Source: an uncultured Colwellia sp. (GTDB taxonomy: Bacteria; Pseudomonadota; Gammaproteobacteria; Enterobacterales; Alteromonadaceae). Taken from it: a stretch of 64,000 nucleotides of DNA. The notes beneath the pieces were generated by a model. That model saw nothing but the letters and a program-made list of their open reading frames with translations, was not told the origin of the DNA and searched no databases. The DNA lies in contig CAJWZC010000001.1 in the NCBI GenBank assembly GCA_913049915.1, positions 1 through 64,000 of the forward strand. Direction: 5' to 3'. The translations under genes were made by a program, and so were the position numbers. This document shows, piece after piece, positions 11,590 to 23,380 of this stretch; within the stretch, counting starts at the first letter, position 1, and each line of letters opens with the position of its first letter.

Positions 11590-13905
11590 TTAAATCAAGG
11601 GTGGATTTTTAGCTTTACTGATAATTACCGCGACCGATTTAGAGGTTGGTGTATAAGAGCGATCACCATAGCTATCTAGTGGTACCAGAGGATTAGTTTC
11701 TGGGTAATACGCCGCTAGATTACTTCTTGGAATATCATAAAAGCAGAGTATAAAGTTATTTACTGTTCGATTTTTGTTATCAGACCAAATAGACGTGATG
11801 TCGACATAGTCTTCATTTTTAAAGCCTTGTTTCAAAGCGTCTTTTTTATTAATAAACAGCACGTTTCTCGCATTACTAATACCGCGGTATCTATCGTTCA
11901 TGCCATAGATAGTGGTATTGTATTGATCGTGAGAACGTAGTGATTGCAATGTATAAAGTGGCTGATTCTTGTTGTGAAGATCGTTTAGTTTATCTTCAGC
12001 TATGTTGATAATACTAGTAGGTAGACCATGGTCAGAAAACAACGCTTTTCCTTGCTGATTATTCCATTTAAGTTGTGCCGCACTATTACCGAGATAAAAA
12101 CCACCTGGTTGTTCAAGCTGTTGATTAAAATTGGTAAACCCTAAAATACTTTGTTCGATCAAATCACGAATTAGGTCATAATTTCCTTTTAACTGTTGCC
12201 ATTTAACAGTGGAGTTTTTCAGCGTTGCATCAGCGATGTCTGTAACAATGGCGGTTTCAGAGCGTAATAACGTTCCAAGAGGAACTACGCTGCCTTGCGA
12301 TGCATGCACCATGCTAAAAGTATCTTCGACGGTAATAAACTGTTCACCAGTATCTTGGTTATCTATTTCAGTACGGCCTAAACAGGGAAGTATAAGGGCG
12401 TCTTGACCAATACATAAATGACTACGGTTGAGCTTAGTACTTATTTGTACATTTAATTCGGTATTTTTTAATGCTTGATGGGTTTGTGTTGTATCTGGCG
12501 CGGCTTGCGCGATATTACCGCCTAAACAAATCAGTACCTTGCTAGTTTTCTCTAACAAAGCATTTAACGCATAATAAACGTTATGACCTTTTTCTTTAGG
12601 CAGAAGAGTATCAACGGCTAGCGACAGTTTATCAATAAAACCAGCCGTAGGTTTTTCATTGATACCCATAGTACGATTACCTTGCACATTTGAATGACCA
12701 CGAACAGGACACAAGCCAGCACCTTTTTTACCAATATTGCCAGACAACAACTGTAAATTAACAATTTCTTGAATGGTAGCGACTGAATGTTTATGTTGAG
12801 TGATACCCATTGCCCAGGTACAAATTACTTTGTCGGCATTTAAAAATACATCAGTTGCTTGCGACAATTGCTCAAACGATAACCCTGATTGTTGTTCGAT
12901 TTTTTTCCATGTAGTGTCATTAACTACTTGTTGATATTGCTCAAATTGCTGGCAATGTTGTTTGATAAAGTCATTGTCGATTATCGCAGGCTGACAATTT
13001 TTTATCTGCTCTTCGTTACGCGAGAATATAATCTTTACCATGCCACGAATGGCTGCCATATCACCGCCTAATTTAGGAGTGAAATAAGCATGACTGATAG
13101 TTGTTGCTTTGTTAGTAAGGAGTTCTATCGGATCTTGCGGGCTGGCAAAACGTTCGAGTGCAACTTCCTTTAAATTGTTGAAGCTCACTACTTTACAACC
13201 ATTTCGTGTGGCTTTACGCAGGGCATTCATCATCCTAGGGTGATTAGTTCCTGGATTTTGTCCAAAAACAAATATCGCATCAGCGTGATTAAAATCATCT
13301 AATATTACCGTACCTTTACCTATACCAATTGACTCATTTAATGCAACGCCACTTGCTTCGTGACACATGTTTGAGCAGTCAGGAAAGTTATTAGTACCGT
13401 AGAGTCGGCCAAATAGCTGATAAAGAAACGAGGCTTCATTACTAGCGCGACCAGATGTATAAAATTCTGCTTCGTCTGGAGAAGTTAAGCTTTTGAGTTT
13501 ATCGCCTATTAATTGATAGGCGTCTTGCCATTGAATAGGTTCATAATGGTCGGTTTTTTTATTGTATTTCATCGGCTCAATTAACCGGCCTTGATACTCT
13601 AACCAATAATCACTTTGTTTTTGTAATTGGCTAACACTGTGCTGCGCAAAAAAATTGCCACCTACTTTTTTACTGGTTGATTCCCAAGCAATGGCTTTGG
13701 CGCCATTTTCACAAAACTGTAGTAACTCTTCTTTTTCATCACCCCAAGCACAACCTGGACAATCAAAACCTTTGTCTTTATTTGCCTTTAATAAATTTTT
13801 GATATTATTTTGTGGTTGTTGGCTTTGGATTATGTGCTTTAAGGTTGAAGTTAATGACGAAAGGCCACCAGCTTTTTTAGGTTTTTTACTAAAATACTCA
13901 GACAC
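11590..13905 (-). CDS. FdhF/YdeP family molybdopterin oxidoreductase
   Basis: FDCPGCAWGDEKEELLQFCENGAKAIAWE; FYTSGRASNEASFLYQLFGRLYGTNNFPDCSNMCHEASG; next to fdhD. Confidence 0.9.
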   Translation of the reverse strand: MSEYFSKKPKKAGGLSSLTSTLKHIIQSQQPQNNIKNLLKANKDKGFDCPGCAWGDEKEELLQFCENGAKAIAWESTSKKVGGNFFAQHSVSQLQKQSDYWLEYQGRLIEPMKYNKKTDHYEPIQWQDAYQLIGDKLKSLTSPDEAEFYTSGRASNEASFLYQLFGRLYGTNNFPDCSNMCHEASGVALNESIGIGKGTVILDDFNHADAIFVFGQNPGTNHPRMMNALRKATRNGCKVVSFNNLKEVALERFASPQDPIELLTNKATTISHAYFTPKLGGDMAAIRGMVKIIFSRNEEQIKNCQPAIIDNDFIKQHCQQFEQYQQVVNDTTWKKIEQQSGLSFEQLSQATDVFLNADKVICTWAMGITQHKHSVATIQEIVNLQLLSGNIGKKGAGLCPVRGHSNVQGNRTMGINEKPTAGFIDKLSLAVDTLLPKEKGHNVYYALNALLEKTSKVLICLGGNIAQAAPDTTQTHQALKNTELNVQISTKLNRSHLCIGQDALILPCLGRTEIDNQDTGEQFITVEDTFSMVHASQGSVVPLGTLLRSETAIVTDIADATLKNSTVKWQQLKGNYDLIRDLIEQSILGFTNFNQQLEQPGGFYLGNSAAQLKWNNQQGKALFSDHGLPTSIINIAEDKLNDLHNKNQPLYTLQSLRSHDQYNTTIYGMNDRYRGISNARNVLFINKKDALKQGFKNEDYVDITSIWSDNKNRTVNNFILCFYDIPRSNLAAYYPETNPLVPLDSYGDRSYTPTSKSVAVIISKAKNPPLI

Positions 13906-14227
13906 GGAATATACCTTAAAATTATTTTACAGATAATTGTAAATTTCAACGACTATTATTATTTCAATTATATACGCAGGGGGAGTTCAGACGCTAGTAT
14001 TTCAAATTTTGGTGTATGATTAGTCCTGTTAGAATTAATATTTATGTGCTGAAATTAATACGGTTACGTTACGGCTAAAACTCGCTAGCTAATTTCCATA
14101 AATATCCTAGAACTTTAGTTAAAATCAGATAGTTTTTAGTGATGTATAGTTGATTATTTGCTAAAGCTTGTCTACTAACGTTGAATTAAAGTAGGCTAAA
14201 ATGAGTAAATAAATGAGCAAAGTAATG

Positions 14228-14962
14228 CTATTTCTTGCCATATAACTGCTCAGCCTTGTTATACATTAACCATGAAGTCACTACATATTTCTCATCAGAC
14301 AAAGGAATATGACCTTTGTGGGTATGAGTGAAACCAGCAGGAAAAATAATTAACGAGCCTTTTTTAGGTTTCATCTTTATACCCTGATAATGAAATTCAG
14401 TTTCACCACCTTCTTCAACATCATTTAAGTAGTATAAAAAGGCTAGTACTCTGTGTAAGGGTTTATTATGTGGTAGTTGTGGATAAATTTCAGAGTGCCA
14501 GTAATGATAACCACCAACGCCTTGTTCATATTGTTGAACGGTAAAATTGTCATAACAAAAAACGTACTGAATCAGTTGGTCCAAATAAGCAGTACCTAAA
14601 CGGTCAAAGTTTTCTTTAGTTACTGATACCGGCAAACCTGTTCCTGGGTCTGTTACTGTCGGATTTAATGCTGAAATTAACGCCATATAATGCTCAGTTA
14701 AATAAGCTTTTACATGGGGGTAGCTGGCATTGATAAGCTCAAGTTGCGAGGCTTGCCAGTCTTTGTCGGCCATAGTGACATCATGACTATCTTTTAAGTC
14801 GGTATTCACTCCACTACCTACACTACCTTTAACTATTTTGTCACTTTTTTGATGACCTTGTATTAGTTTGTCACAAAGTTCATCAGGCAAAGCGTTATCA
14901 AAAACTCCTATAAATTGGCTCATTAATTGTTCCAGTAATTTATCATCTATTGAATATGACAT
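14228..14962 (-). CDS. 2OG-Fe(II) oxygenase (prolyl 4-hydroxylase-like)
   Basis: YHYWHSEIY...LHRVLAFLYYLNDVEEGGETEFHYQGIKMKPKKGSLIIFPAGFTHTHKGHIP: HxD/E...H and jelly-roll pattern. Confidence 0.85.
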   Translation of the reverse strand: MSYSIDDKLLEQLMSQFIGVFDNALPDELCDKLIQGHQKSDKIVKGSVGSGVNTDLKDSHDVTMADKDWQASQLELINASYPHVKAYLTEHYMALISALNPTVTDPGTGLPVSVTKENFDRLGTAYLDQLIQYVFCYDNFTVQQYEQGVGGYHYWHSEIYPQLPHNKPLHRVLAFLYYLNDVEEGGETEFHYQGIKMKPKKGSLIIFPAGFTHTHKGHIPLSDEKYVVTSWLMYNKAEQLYGKK

Positions 14963-15158
14963 TTTTAGAGGGAATTTTCACTACTATTGATACTCGTTTG
15001 TAAATTTTATGTGACAAATTCGTCTGTAAACTTTGTTTAACAATTTCTATTGTAAATATTATGTGACAAAATTGTAATAAATACGATTTTAGTGCTATGT
15101 TGGAATTGCTTTGATGAAAATTAAAATAAATAATAATAATTAACGACTAGGAAAAAAT

Positions 15159-17513
15159 ATGTCAAATAATAAACGATTCAAATTACTGATCAATAAGACC
15201 ACAATAATAACAACAGTAAGTGTTTTGTCACTTTCTATCTCAACGGCACTTTATGCAGCGCAACCAGTAGGTGTACAAAATACAGATAACTTATTGTCTT
15301 CCGTTGAGAGTTCTACTTTACCAAAACGCTTTATTGTTAAATACAAGCAAGCAGGTAATAGTCAGGCGCTGATGAGTAATGTTCCAAGTATCAGTAATTT
15401 TTCTAGCCCTCAGGCTAATCTTCGTCTTGCAGCAGTGAGAAGGAAGTTAAAGAGTCTAGGTACTAAAAATAAAGCTGAATATCCAGAAATGAATATGATC
15501 AGTGCGGAATTATCGGAAGTAGATGCAATGAGTCTAATAACCGATGAAAACGTTGAATACGTAGAAGAAGATTTACAGCGTCGCTTTATGGCACAAAGCG
15601 TACCTTATGGTATTGGTATGGTTCAGGCCGACCAAGTTGATGACAGTGTTGCATCAGCTAATTCTGGTGGTAAGAAAGTTTGTATCATTGATTCAGGTTT
15701 AGACTTACCCCACGAAGATATGGGCGCACAAGGTGGTACTATCAATGGTACTAGTGATAGCGGAACTGGAAATTGGTTTGATCAAGGTGGACCACACGGT
15801 ACTCACGTTGCGGGTACTATTGCAGCGCTAAATAATGGTATTGGTGTTCGAGGCGTTATTGGTACTGATCCTAATTTACATATTGTGAAAGTATTTAATC
15901 AAGCTGGATGGGGCTATTCTTCTGATTTAGTAAGTGCTATTAACAAGTGTGTAAGTAATGGCTCCGATGTTATTAATATGAGTTTAGGTGGTACTGGTTC
16001 AAGTACTAGTGAGAAAAATGGTATTCAAGCCGCTTATGATGCCGGTATATTACTGATTGCTGCAGCCGGTAACGATGGAGTGGTAACTAATACCACAGAT
16101 ATAGAAAGCTTCCCAGCATCATATGATTCAGTAATGTCAGTAGCTGCTATTGATATCGATAAGGTATTAGCTGATTTTTCACAAAAAAATAGTCAAGTTG
16201 AAATATCAGGCCCAGGTGTTGATGTTTATTCTACTTATCCTGAGGGATTAGGCTCAGTAGTTGAAGTATCCGTTTCTGGTCTTAGTTACACTGCGAATGC
16301 GATGGAAAACCAAGGTAGTGCAACGGGCTTATTGTATAATTTTGCTACCGGTGAAGCTATAGATTCAGGTGCTAGTGGCAATGTTTGTTTAATCGAACGT
16401 GGGAATATTTCCTTCTATGATAAAGTGAAAGCTTGTCAAGACAGCGGTGGTGTTGGCGCTATTCTTTATAATAATGTCGCGGGCAGTTTTGGTGGTACTT
16501 TAGGTGATACTAACGTAACCAGTATTCCTAGTGTAACTGTATCTGATACTGATGGCGCCACCATGTTAGCTAATATCGGTTTAAGTGCTACGGTAAATAT
16601 TGGCGCGGGTAACTATGGTAAAATGAGTGGAACTTCAATGGCATCACCTCATGTAGCCGGTGTTGCCGCGCTTGTGTGGAGCCATCATCCAACCTGTACT
16701 AACGTCGAGATCCGTAACGTACTTAACGTAAGTGCACAAGATCTTGGTGCACCAGGCCGCGATGTTAAATTTGGTCACGGCTTAGCGCAAACTAAAGATG
16801 CGATTAATTACATAACTACTAATGGTTGTGACGGAAGTGGCTCAGGTGGCGATGGTACAACACCAGATGATACAGTGCTTAAAAATGGAGTCTTAAAATC
16901 TGATTTAACTGCTTCTACAGGTAATGACTTAGTTTTTACTATGGAAGTTCCTGCTGGCGCAACGGATATTAATATTGCTACTACAGGTGGTAGTGGTGAT
17001 GCTGATCTGTATGTTAAGTTTGGCGCTGAGCCAACTGACGGTGTTTACGATTGTCGTCCATACAAAGCAGGTAATGTTGAATCATGTGCAAGCACACAAG
17101 AAGGTGGCATTTATTACGTAAGACTTAAAGCTTATAGTGATTTTTCAGATGTTACTTTAACGGGTAGCTATACAGAGTCTAGTAATGGCGGTGGTGGTGC
17201 TGTTAATCCAATTGATAGTACTGTAAATAACGTAATGGTTGCTAGAAGATCTTGGACTCGTTATACACTTGATTTAGCTGAGGGTTATGCTGACTTGTCA
17301 GTTACTTTATCAGGCGGTAGTGGTGATGCAGATTTATATGTAACGCAAGGTAAGCAATCAACAACGTCTATTTATGACTGTCGTCCTTATAAAAATGGTA
17401 ACAATGAGACCTGTAACTTTACCAACCCAGCTAAAGGTCTTTGGTATGTTGATATTTACGGTTATTCAGCAGCATCAGGTATAACGCTTAACTTGAAAGC
17501 TACACCTCAGTAA
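15159..17513 (+). CDS. secreted S8 (subtilisin-like) serine protease with I9 propeptide, PA insert and two C-terminal PPC domains
   Basis: Catalytic D (KVCIIDSGLD), H (GPHGTHVAGTI), S (SGTSMASPHVAGVAALVW); two copies of GGSGDADLYV...YDCRPYK. Confidence 0.95.
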   Translation: MSNNKRFKLLINKTTIITTVSVLSLSISTALYAAQPVGVQNTDNLLSSVESSTLPKRFIVKYKQAGNSQALMSNVPSISNFSSPQANLRLAAVRRKLKSLGTKNKAEYPEMNMISAELSEVDAMSLITDENVEYVEEDLQRRFMAQSVPYGIGMVQADQVDDSVASANSGGKKVCIIDSGLDLPHEDMGAQGGTINGTSDSGTGNWFDQGGPHGTHVAGTIAALNNGIGVRGVIGTDPNLHIVKVFNQAGWGYSSDLVSAINKCVSNGSDVINMSLGGTGSSTSEKNGIQAAYDAGILLIAAAGNDGVVTNTTDIESFPASYDSVMSVAAIDIDKVLADFSQKNSQVEISGPGVDVYSTYPEGLGSVVEVSVSGLSYTANAMENQGSATGLLYNFATGEAIDSGASGNVCLIERGNISFYDKVKACQDSGGVGAILYNNVAGSFGGTLGDTNVTSIPSVTVSDTDGATMLANIGLSATVNIGAGNYGKMSGTSMASPHVAGVAALVWSHHPTCTNVEIRNVLNVSAQDLGAPGRDVKFGHGLAQTKDAINYITTNGCDGSGSGGDGTTPDDTVLKNGVLKSDLTASTGNDLVFTMEVPAGATDINIATTGGSGDADLYVKFGAEPTDGVYDCRPYKAGNVESCASTQEGGIYYVRLKAYSDFSDVTLTGSYTESSNGGGGAVNPIDSTVNNVMVARRSWTRYTLDLAEGYADLSVTLSGGSGDADLYVTQGKQSTTSIYDCRPYKNGNNETCNFTNPAKGLWYVDIYGYSAASGITLNLKATPQ

Positions 17514-17554
17514 GGGTAAATAGCTTACTCAAGTAAGCTTGAAAGTAAACTTTT

Positions 17555-17585
17555 AAAAGGGTAACGAAAGTTACTCTTTTTTTAT
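17555..17585 (+). terminator. intrinsic terminator of the S8 protease gene
   Basis: AAAAGGGTAAC-GAAA-GTTACTCTTTT followed by T tract. Confidence 0.85.
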
Positions 17586-17738
17586 TGCTTATCGACACTA
17601 GTCTGATACGGCTATTCTTATATTTGTAAGCAATCTAATGTTAATTACAGTCTTATCTGCTGCTTAAATAAAGTATTCTTAAATATTAATACAGAACATT
17701 TAAGCTAAAAAAAATGGGTTGAATAATCGGTAGAACCT

Positions 17739-17776
17739 AAATAAAGGCTTCTAAGTTTACTTAGACGCCTTTATTT
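17739..17776. terminator. terminator-like hairpin
   Basis: AAATAAAGGC...GCCTTTATTT inverted repeat with inner CTAAG/CTTAG. Confidence 0.6.
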
Positions 17777-17815
17777 TATATAAGTATCGCAAGTACTATA
17801 TATCTTAATAAATGG

Positions 17816-18893
17816 AAATCTAATCAAGTTGAAACACTTGCCAACCTTTTATCGCTAGAGCTTATCCATAAAGCCCATGCGTTAATGGATATGGTGACTT
17901 TTAGAAAAGGTAAGTTAACCTTAGAATCGATAGTGTCGTTACTTGTCGATATGGCTATCTACAAAGACAAATCAATGGCTGATATTGTTCACCAACTCTA
18001 TATTGTTGACCAAACAGGTAAAGCTTTTATTGTGTCAATTGCTTTAACACAAGGTAGAAAAATTTAGGTAAAGTGGTAATGAAAGTCTTATTTCAATGTA
18101 TTCAAGCATAGAGGTTTGAGCAAGCCAACTTACTACAAAATCAACCAGCCTTATCATATTGAGTGTCGATAGTTTTGTTTAGAGAGCCCCTGACTGTGAT
18201 GCTAATAATGAAGCACGACTGTACCCAAAAAACACAGTCTCTTCAAGTACGCATGGTGTGCCAAGACCTTATTACCGCCAGTGCCTTTGATGATTACGCG
18301 GTAAATGAAATGATCTTGGTAGAAAAGCTCATCGATATTTCACCTGACAATAGCTGGACAGTATTCGACAAAGCTTCATTCGCTTGGATTGCTACACCAA
18401 TGGTAATTAACAGGGACAGAGGACCACTGGCTTATTCTACTAAAATAATGTGCAGTATGAAGAAATCCCTAAGCTTGGACGTAATGACAAGTTGGTACGA
18501 TTATCCAGTAACCCTCATATTACAAAGCTATGGTCTACCTTACCTGATACAATCGTTGTACGCTTATTTTCATATGAAATCAAAGGGAAACAATACGATA
18601 TACTTACCTCAATAGTTGACCTAATGTATTTTCCATCGCGTGATATAGCGGATTTATACGGGTATCGCTAGGAAATAGAGCTTAGTTATCGAGAGTAAAA
18701 GCAAGATATGCTCGCCAACCAATTAACACTCAGGAGTCGGTTAGGAGAGTTAATGAAACAAGAATTATGGGGAATATTGCTAAGCTATAATATGTTCCAT
18801 TCTCAAATGATAAAAATATGTCGGACGTTAAAAGGAAATTATTTACCTGATCAGCTAAGTTTTAATGAGATATTAGCACACTTAAGGTGACTA
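17816..18893 (+). pseudogene. degenerate IS4-family transposase (several frameshifts/deletions)
   Basis: Fragments in all three frames: SLLVDMAIYKDKSMADIVHQLYIVDQTGKAF; FDDYAVNEMILVEKLIDISPDNSWTVFDKASF; GRNDKLVRLSSNPHITKLWSTLPDTIVVRLFSYEIKGKQYDILTSIVDLMYFPSRDIADLYGYR; LTLRSRLGELMKQELWGILLSYNMFHSQM. Confidence 0.85.
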
Positions 18894-19044
18894 CCTGTTG
18901 CTTTGCCGTACGTTATACTTAGAGCAGTAGCTATACAATTAAAGGATTTTTGTAATATGGCGAAAGCCTTATTTTATCGCCCTGGCTAGTAATAAAATTT
19001 CCTCGATAAGTTAAATTTAGACCAAAACGATATGCTAGAAATAA

Positions 19045-19075
19045 AAATGCCGCTCACCTTAAGTGAACGGCATTT
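19045..19075 (-). terminator. intrinsic terminator of gap
   Basis: AAATGCCG...CGGCATTT inverted repeat downstream of gap; T-rich on minus strand. Confidence 0.75.
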
Positions 19076-19142
19076 AGGTCATTGACCTAGTTTTATTGTT
19101 TTTATAATAATTTATTATTTAACTGTAGCAGATAATATATAT

Positions 19143-20195
<1,053 letters not shown>

Positions 20196-20402
20196 TTAAT
20201 ACAAGCTAAAGATACCTTTTATGACTAAAGATTTCATTATTTATGTTTTATTTTGACTTAATTACTAAACTTTATACTTCTAGTATAATTTTTTTTGCAT
20301 TTTGTATAATACTTTATAAATAGCATGGTAGAATGCGCGAAATTATCAATAATAGTCGACTGACTGAGACTATTGTTCTTATCTGACATAGGATAAATAT
20401 TT

Positions 20403-21935
20403 ATGACACAAAATAAAATATTGTGTGACATTGGCTTTATTGGCCTAGGTGTTATGGGTAAAAATTTGGTACTCAACTTAGCTGATAATGGCTATAATAT
20501 TGCAGCTTTTGATTTAAGTAATGAAAAAGTTCAAGCAGTTATTTCACAAGATGAGGTGGAAAACACTACCAATACTCCACGTGTTTATGGCTGTTCATCT
20601 TGTACTGAATTATTATCGCAACTTAAAGCACCACACCTCATTGTATTAAGTGTCCCTGCGGGTGCTCCTGTTGACCAAATTTGCGAAAACCTTATTGATG
20701 CAGGTATTCTGCCAGATGATATTATAATTGATACAGGTAACAGCCTGTGGATTGATACAGTCGCTAGAGAAAAGAAATATCAAAGTAACTTTTTATTGTT
20801 TTCCTCTGCTGTTTCTGGAGGAGAAGTTGGTGCCCGTTTTGGCCCTTCATTAATGCCAAGTGGCTCTCCTTATGCTTGGGACAGAGTTAAACCTATTTGG
20901 GAAGCTATTGCTGCTAAAGTCGATACAACTACGGGTAAACCAATAGAGCGGACACAGCCAGGACAAGTTATTACTGATGGTGAACCTTGCGCTACTTATA
21001 TTGGTCCAGCTGGAGCGGGTCATTATGTAAAAATGGTTCATAACGGTATTGAGTATGCGGATATGCAAATTATCTGTGAAGCCTATCATGTTTTAAAATC
21101 AGGTTTGAACTTAAACTGTGATGAAATAGCAGACATTTTTGCAGAATGGAATAATGGTCCGTTAGATAGTTATTTAATGGAAATCTCAGTTGAAGTATTA
21201 CGTCATAAATCATCGGATACCAATACACCACTTGTTGATTTGATTTTAGATAAAGCAGGGCAAAAAGGTACCGGACTTTGGACTGCAATGAGCAGTTTAG
21301 AGGTGGGTTGTCCAGCACCAACCATTGCACAAGCGGTTTATGCTCGCTCTATTTCTTCATTTAAAGAGCTAAGAACTCAGGCTTCATCATTATTTGGTAG
21401 CCCGCAGCAGGTAATTGTGTCAAAAGAAGAGAAGCAGCAAGTTGTTGAGCAATTACATGATGCCATGTATTGCGCTAAAATTTGTGCTTACGCGCAAGGT
21501 TTTCAGTTAATGAAACTTGCGGCTAAAGAACATGGTTGGACGTTAAATTTTGCTAGTATTGCTAAAATTTGGCGCGCAGGCTGTATCATTCGAGCTGCCT
21601 TCTTACAATCAATAGCCCAGGCTTATGAACGTAATGAAGATTTAGAAAACTTATTACTTGATGATTTCTTTGTCAAAGAACTTAATAGTCGTCAACAAAA
21701 CTGGCGCAAAGCTATTTGTTACGCAACAATGCAAGGTGTACCAATAGGCGCGTTGTCTTCTTCACTTGCTTATTATGATTCAATACGCAGTGAAACATTG
21801 CCTGCTAATTTATTGCAAGGTCAAAGAGATTATTTTGGTGCCCATACTTTCGAGCGCATTGATAAAGCTTCAGGTAAAAAATACCATGTAGAATGGTCAA
21901 CTAATGAGAGAAAAACTATTCTTGTCGATAGTTAG
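20403..21935 (+). CDS. gnd: 6-phosphogluconate dehydrogenase, decarboxylating
   Basis: IGFIGLGVMGKNLVLNLADNGY; VSGGEVGARFGPSLMPSG; HYVKMVHNGIEYADMQ; DKAGQKGTGLWT. Confidence 0.97.
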   Translation: MTQNKILCDIGFIGLGVMGKNLVLNLADNGYNIAAFDLSNEKVQAVISQDEVENTTNTPRVYGCSSCTELLSQLKAPHLIVLSVPAGAPVDQICENLIDAGILPDDIIIDTGNSLWIDTVAREKKYQSNFLLFSSAVSGGEVGARFGPSLMPSGSPYAWDRVKPIWEAIAAKVDTTTGKPIERTQPGQVITDGEPCATYIGPAGAGHYVKMVHNGIEYADMQIICEAYHVLKSGLNLNCDEIADIFAEWNNGPLDSYLMEISVEVLRHKSSDTNTPLVDLILDKAGQKGTGLWTAMSSLEVGCPAPTIAQAVYARSISSFKELRTQASSLFGSPQQVIVSKEEKQQVVEQLHDAMYCAKICAYAQGFQLMKLAAKEHGWTLNFASIAKIWRAGCIIRAAFLQSIAQAYERNEDLENLLLDDFFVKELNSRQQNWRKAICYATMQGVPIGALSSSLAYYDSIRSETLPANLLQGQRDYFGAHTFERIDKASGKKYHVEWSTNERKTILVDS

Positions 21936-22387
21936 TGGCTAAAGCTATGAAAGATAAAGGTCATTATAAAGACAAGTTAATCGATGTAGCTTATAAAGTA
22001 TATCGTTTAGCAGCAACTGAAGAGTCTTTTAGTGGCATTTATAATGATCATTAGTAGCAGAGATTATATCATTGTGTCTATTGTGAACAACTTTTTTCAG
22101 TAGTGAGAGAAAATTCAATACTGACTTTAGTTGGCTAAATTTTTTGCCTCGATTGAAACTCAAGTTGCCGACAAATTGGACGATTTATATCTAATTTAGC
22201 TCATAGAAGCACAATGAGATACCTATTACTCTTACCTTGGTCATTTTTTGATGATGAACTCAAACCCGCATATGAAGACTTTTGTGTTGATTCACTTAGT
22301 TTAAAATTCCAGCCAGAGTCAACTCACCTTATTTAGTAAAGCATTACGACTAATAATTATTCATTTCCTATCATGCGCTTTTTCAAG

Positions 22388-23278
22388 CTAGAAACTAGGA
22401 CTAGTAAATTGGCCTGCTTTAATTTTAGCTAGTGTACTGCTAGCGACTTTATCTAAAAAGTCCGTATCTAATGCGTTCTCTTGCTGATAACTATTAAGGC
22501 TAGTCTCGATCATCTCATTGGGTTCATCTTGTAATAGCTGATAAGTGCGTAACCAGATATAAGCCTGCTTATATTTTTTTATCTTAGTAAATATTGTTAC
22601 TAGTGATTGTAATATTTCAGGAGAGAGTTCAGTACCTGGTTGATGTAGTTCTAACGAGCGATATAACAACCCCAAGGTCTTATTACTGTCTCGTTTTATG
22701 TAATATGTTGCCAAATGATATTGTGCGGTTGAGTTTTCGAGAATGGGATCACCTTCTAACTGGAGAAACTCCTTTAAAGCTGAGTCGCTGGACTCTCTTG
22801 ACCAGTAATAATAAAGTAGGTGAGGGTGCTTAGAGTTAGCACTTTGCTCTATTAACTGTGATAGCTGGGCTGCAGCCTTTAACAAATTATCTTTTCTAAG
22901 AGTTGTTTTTTCTTTAAATTTTTTATGTTGTATCTGAGAAGCGAGTGACATACATTTTATGTAACCTTCATAAGCAATAAGTAATTTATATTTATCAACA
23001 TCAAGATTGTTGTTTTTTACTTTGATTCGATTTAGTACAACGTCTATCCGTTCAGTTTTACACCAACTATCCTTACCAAATTCATTACATATCTCAGTAT
23101 TTTCATTACAAAGTTTCTTTAAGTTAACTTTGTTATCGCAACCATTGAGGAGCAACACTAATAATACGGCAGTCAGCTTAACTGTACGAAATAGTTTTTG
23201 CTGTTTTATTTGTCTAAAAATAATCATAAAAATACCAAAAAGTTTTTTGTAACCTATAGAGAAATGTTTCATAGTCAA
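22388..23278 (-). CDS. putative lipoprotein with TPR/Sel1-like helical repeats (possibly DUF2989)
   Basis: Lipobox-like LLLNGC; helical repeat-like C-terminus; family assignment tentative. Confidence 0.65.
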   Translation of the reverse strand: MTMKHFSIGYKKLFGIFMIIFRQIKQQKLFRTVKLTAVLLVLLLNGCDNKVNLKKLCNENTEICNEFGKDSWCKTERIDVVLNRIKVKNNNLDVDKYKLLIAYEGYIKCMSLASQIQHKKFKEKTTLRKDNLLKAAAQLSQLIEQSANSKHPHLLYYYWSRESSDSALKEFLQLEGDPILENSTAQYHLATYYIKRDSNKTLGLLYRSLELHQPGTELSPEILQSLVTIFTKIKKYKQAYIWLRTYQLLQDEPNEMIETSLNSYQQENALDTDFLDKVASSTLAKIKAGQFTSPSF

Positions 23279-23380
23279 TTACAATGCGTGAGTAAATGCA
23301 CTCTTAATTAGCTATTATCGTATTTAGTACTTTATGATTGTAGCCTACTGTTTAATTGACTGAAATAAAAGGTTTAAGTA

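Noticed and set aside
21936-22340. Possible gene remnants between gnd and the lipoprotein gene (e.g. MKDKGHYKDKLIDVAYKVYRL…)
   Set aside because: Only short broken frames; no recognisable homology.
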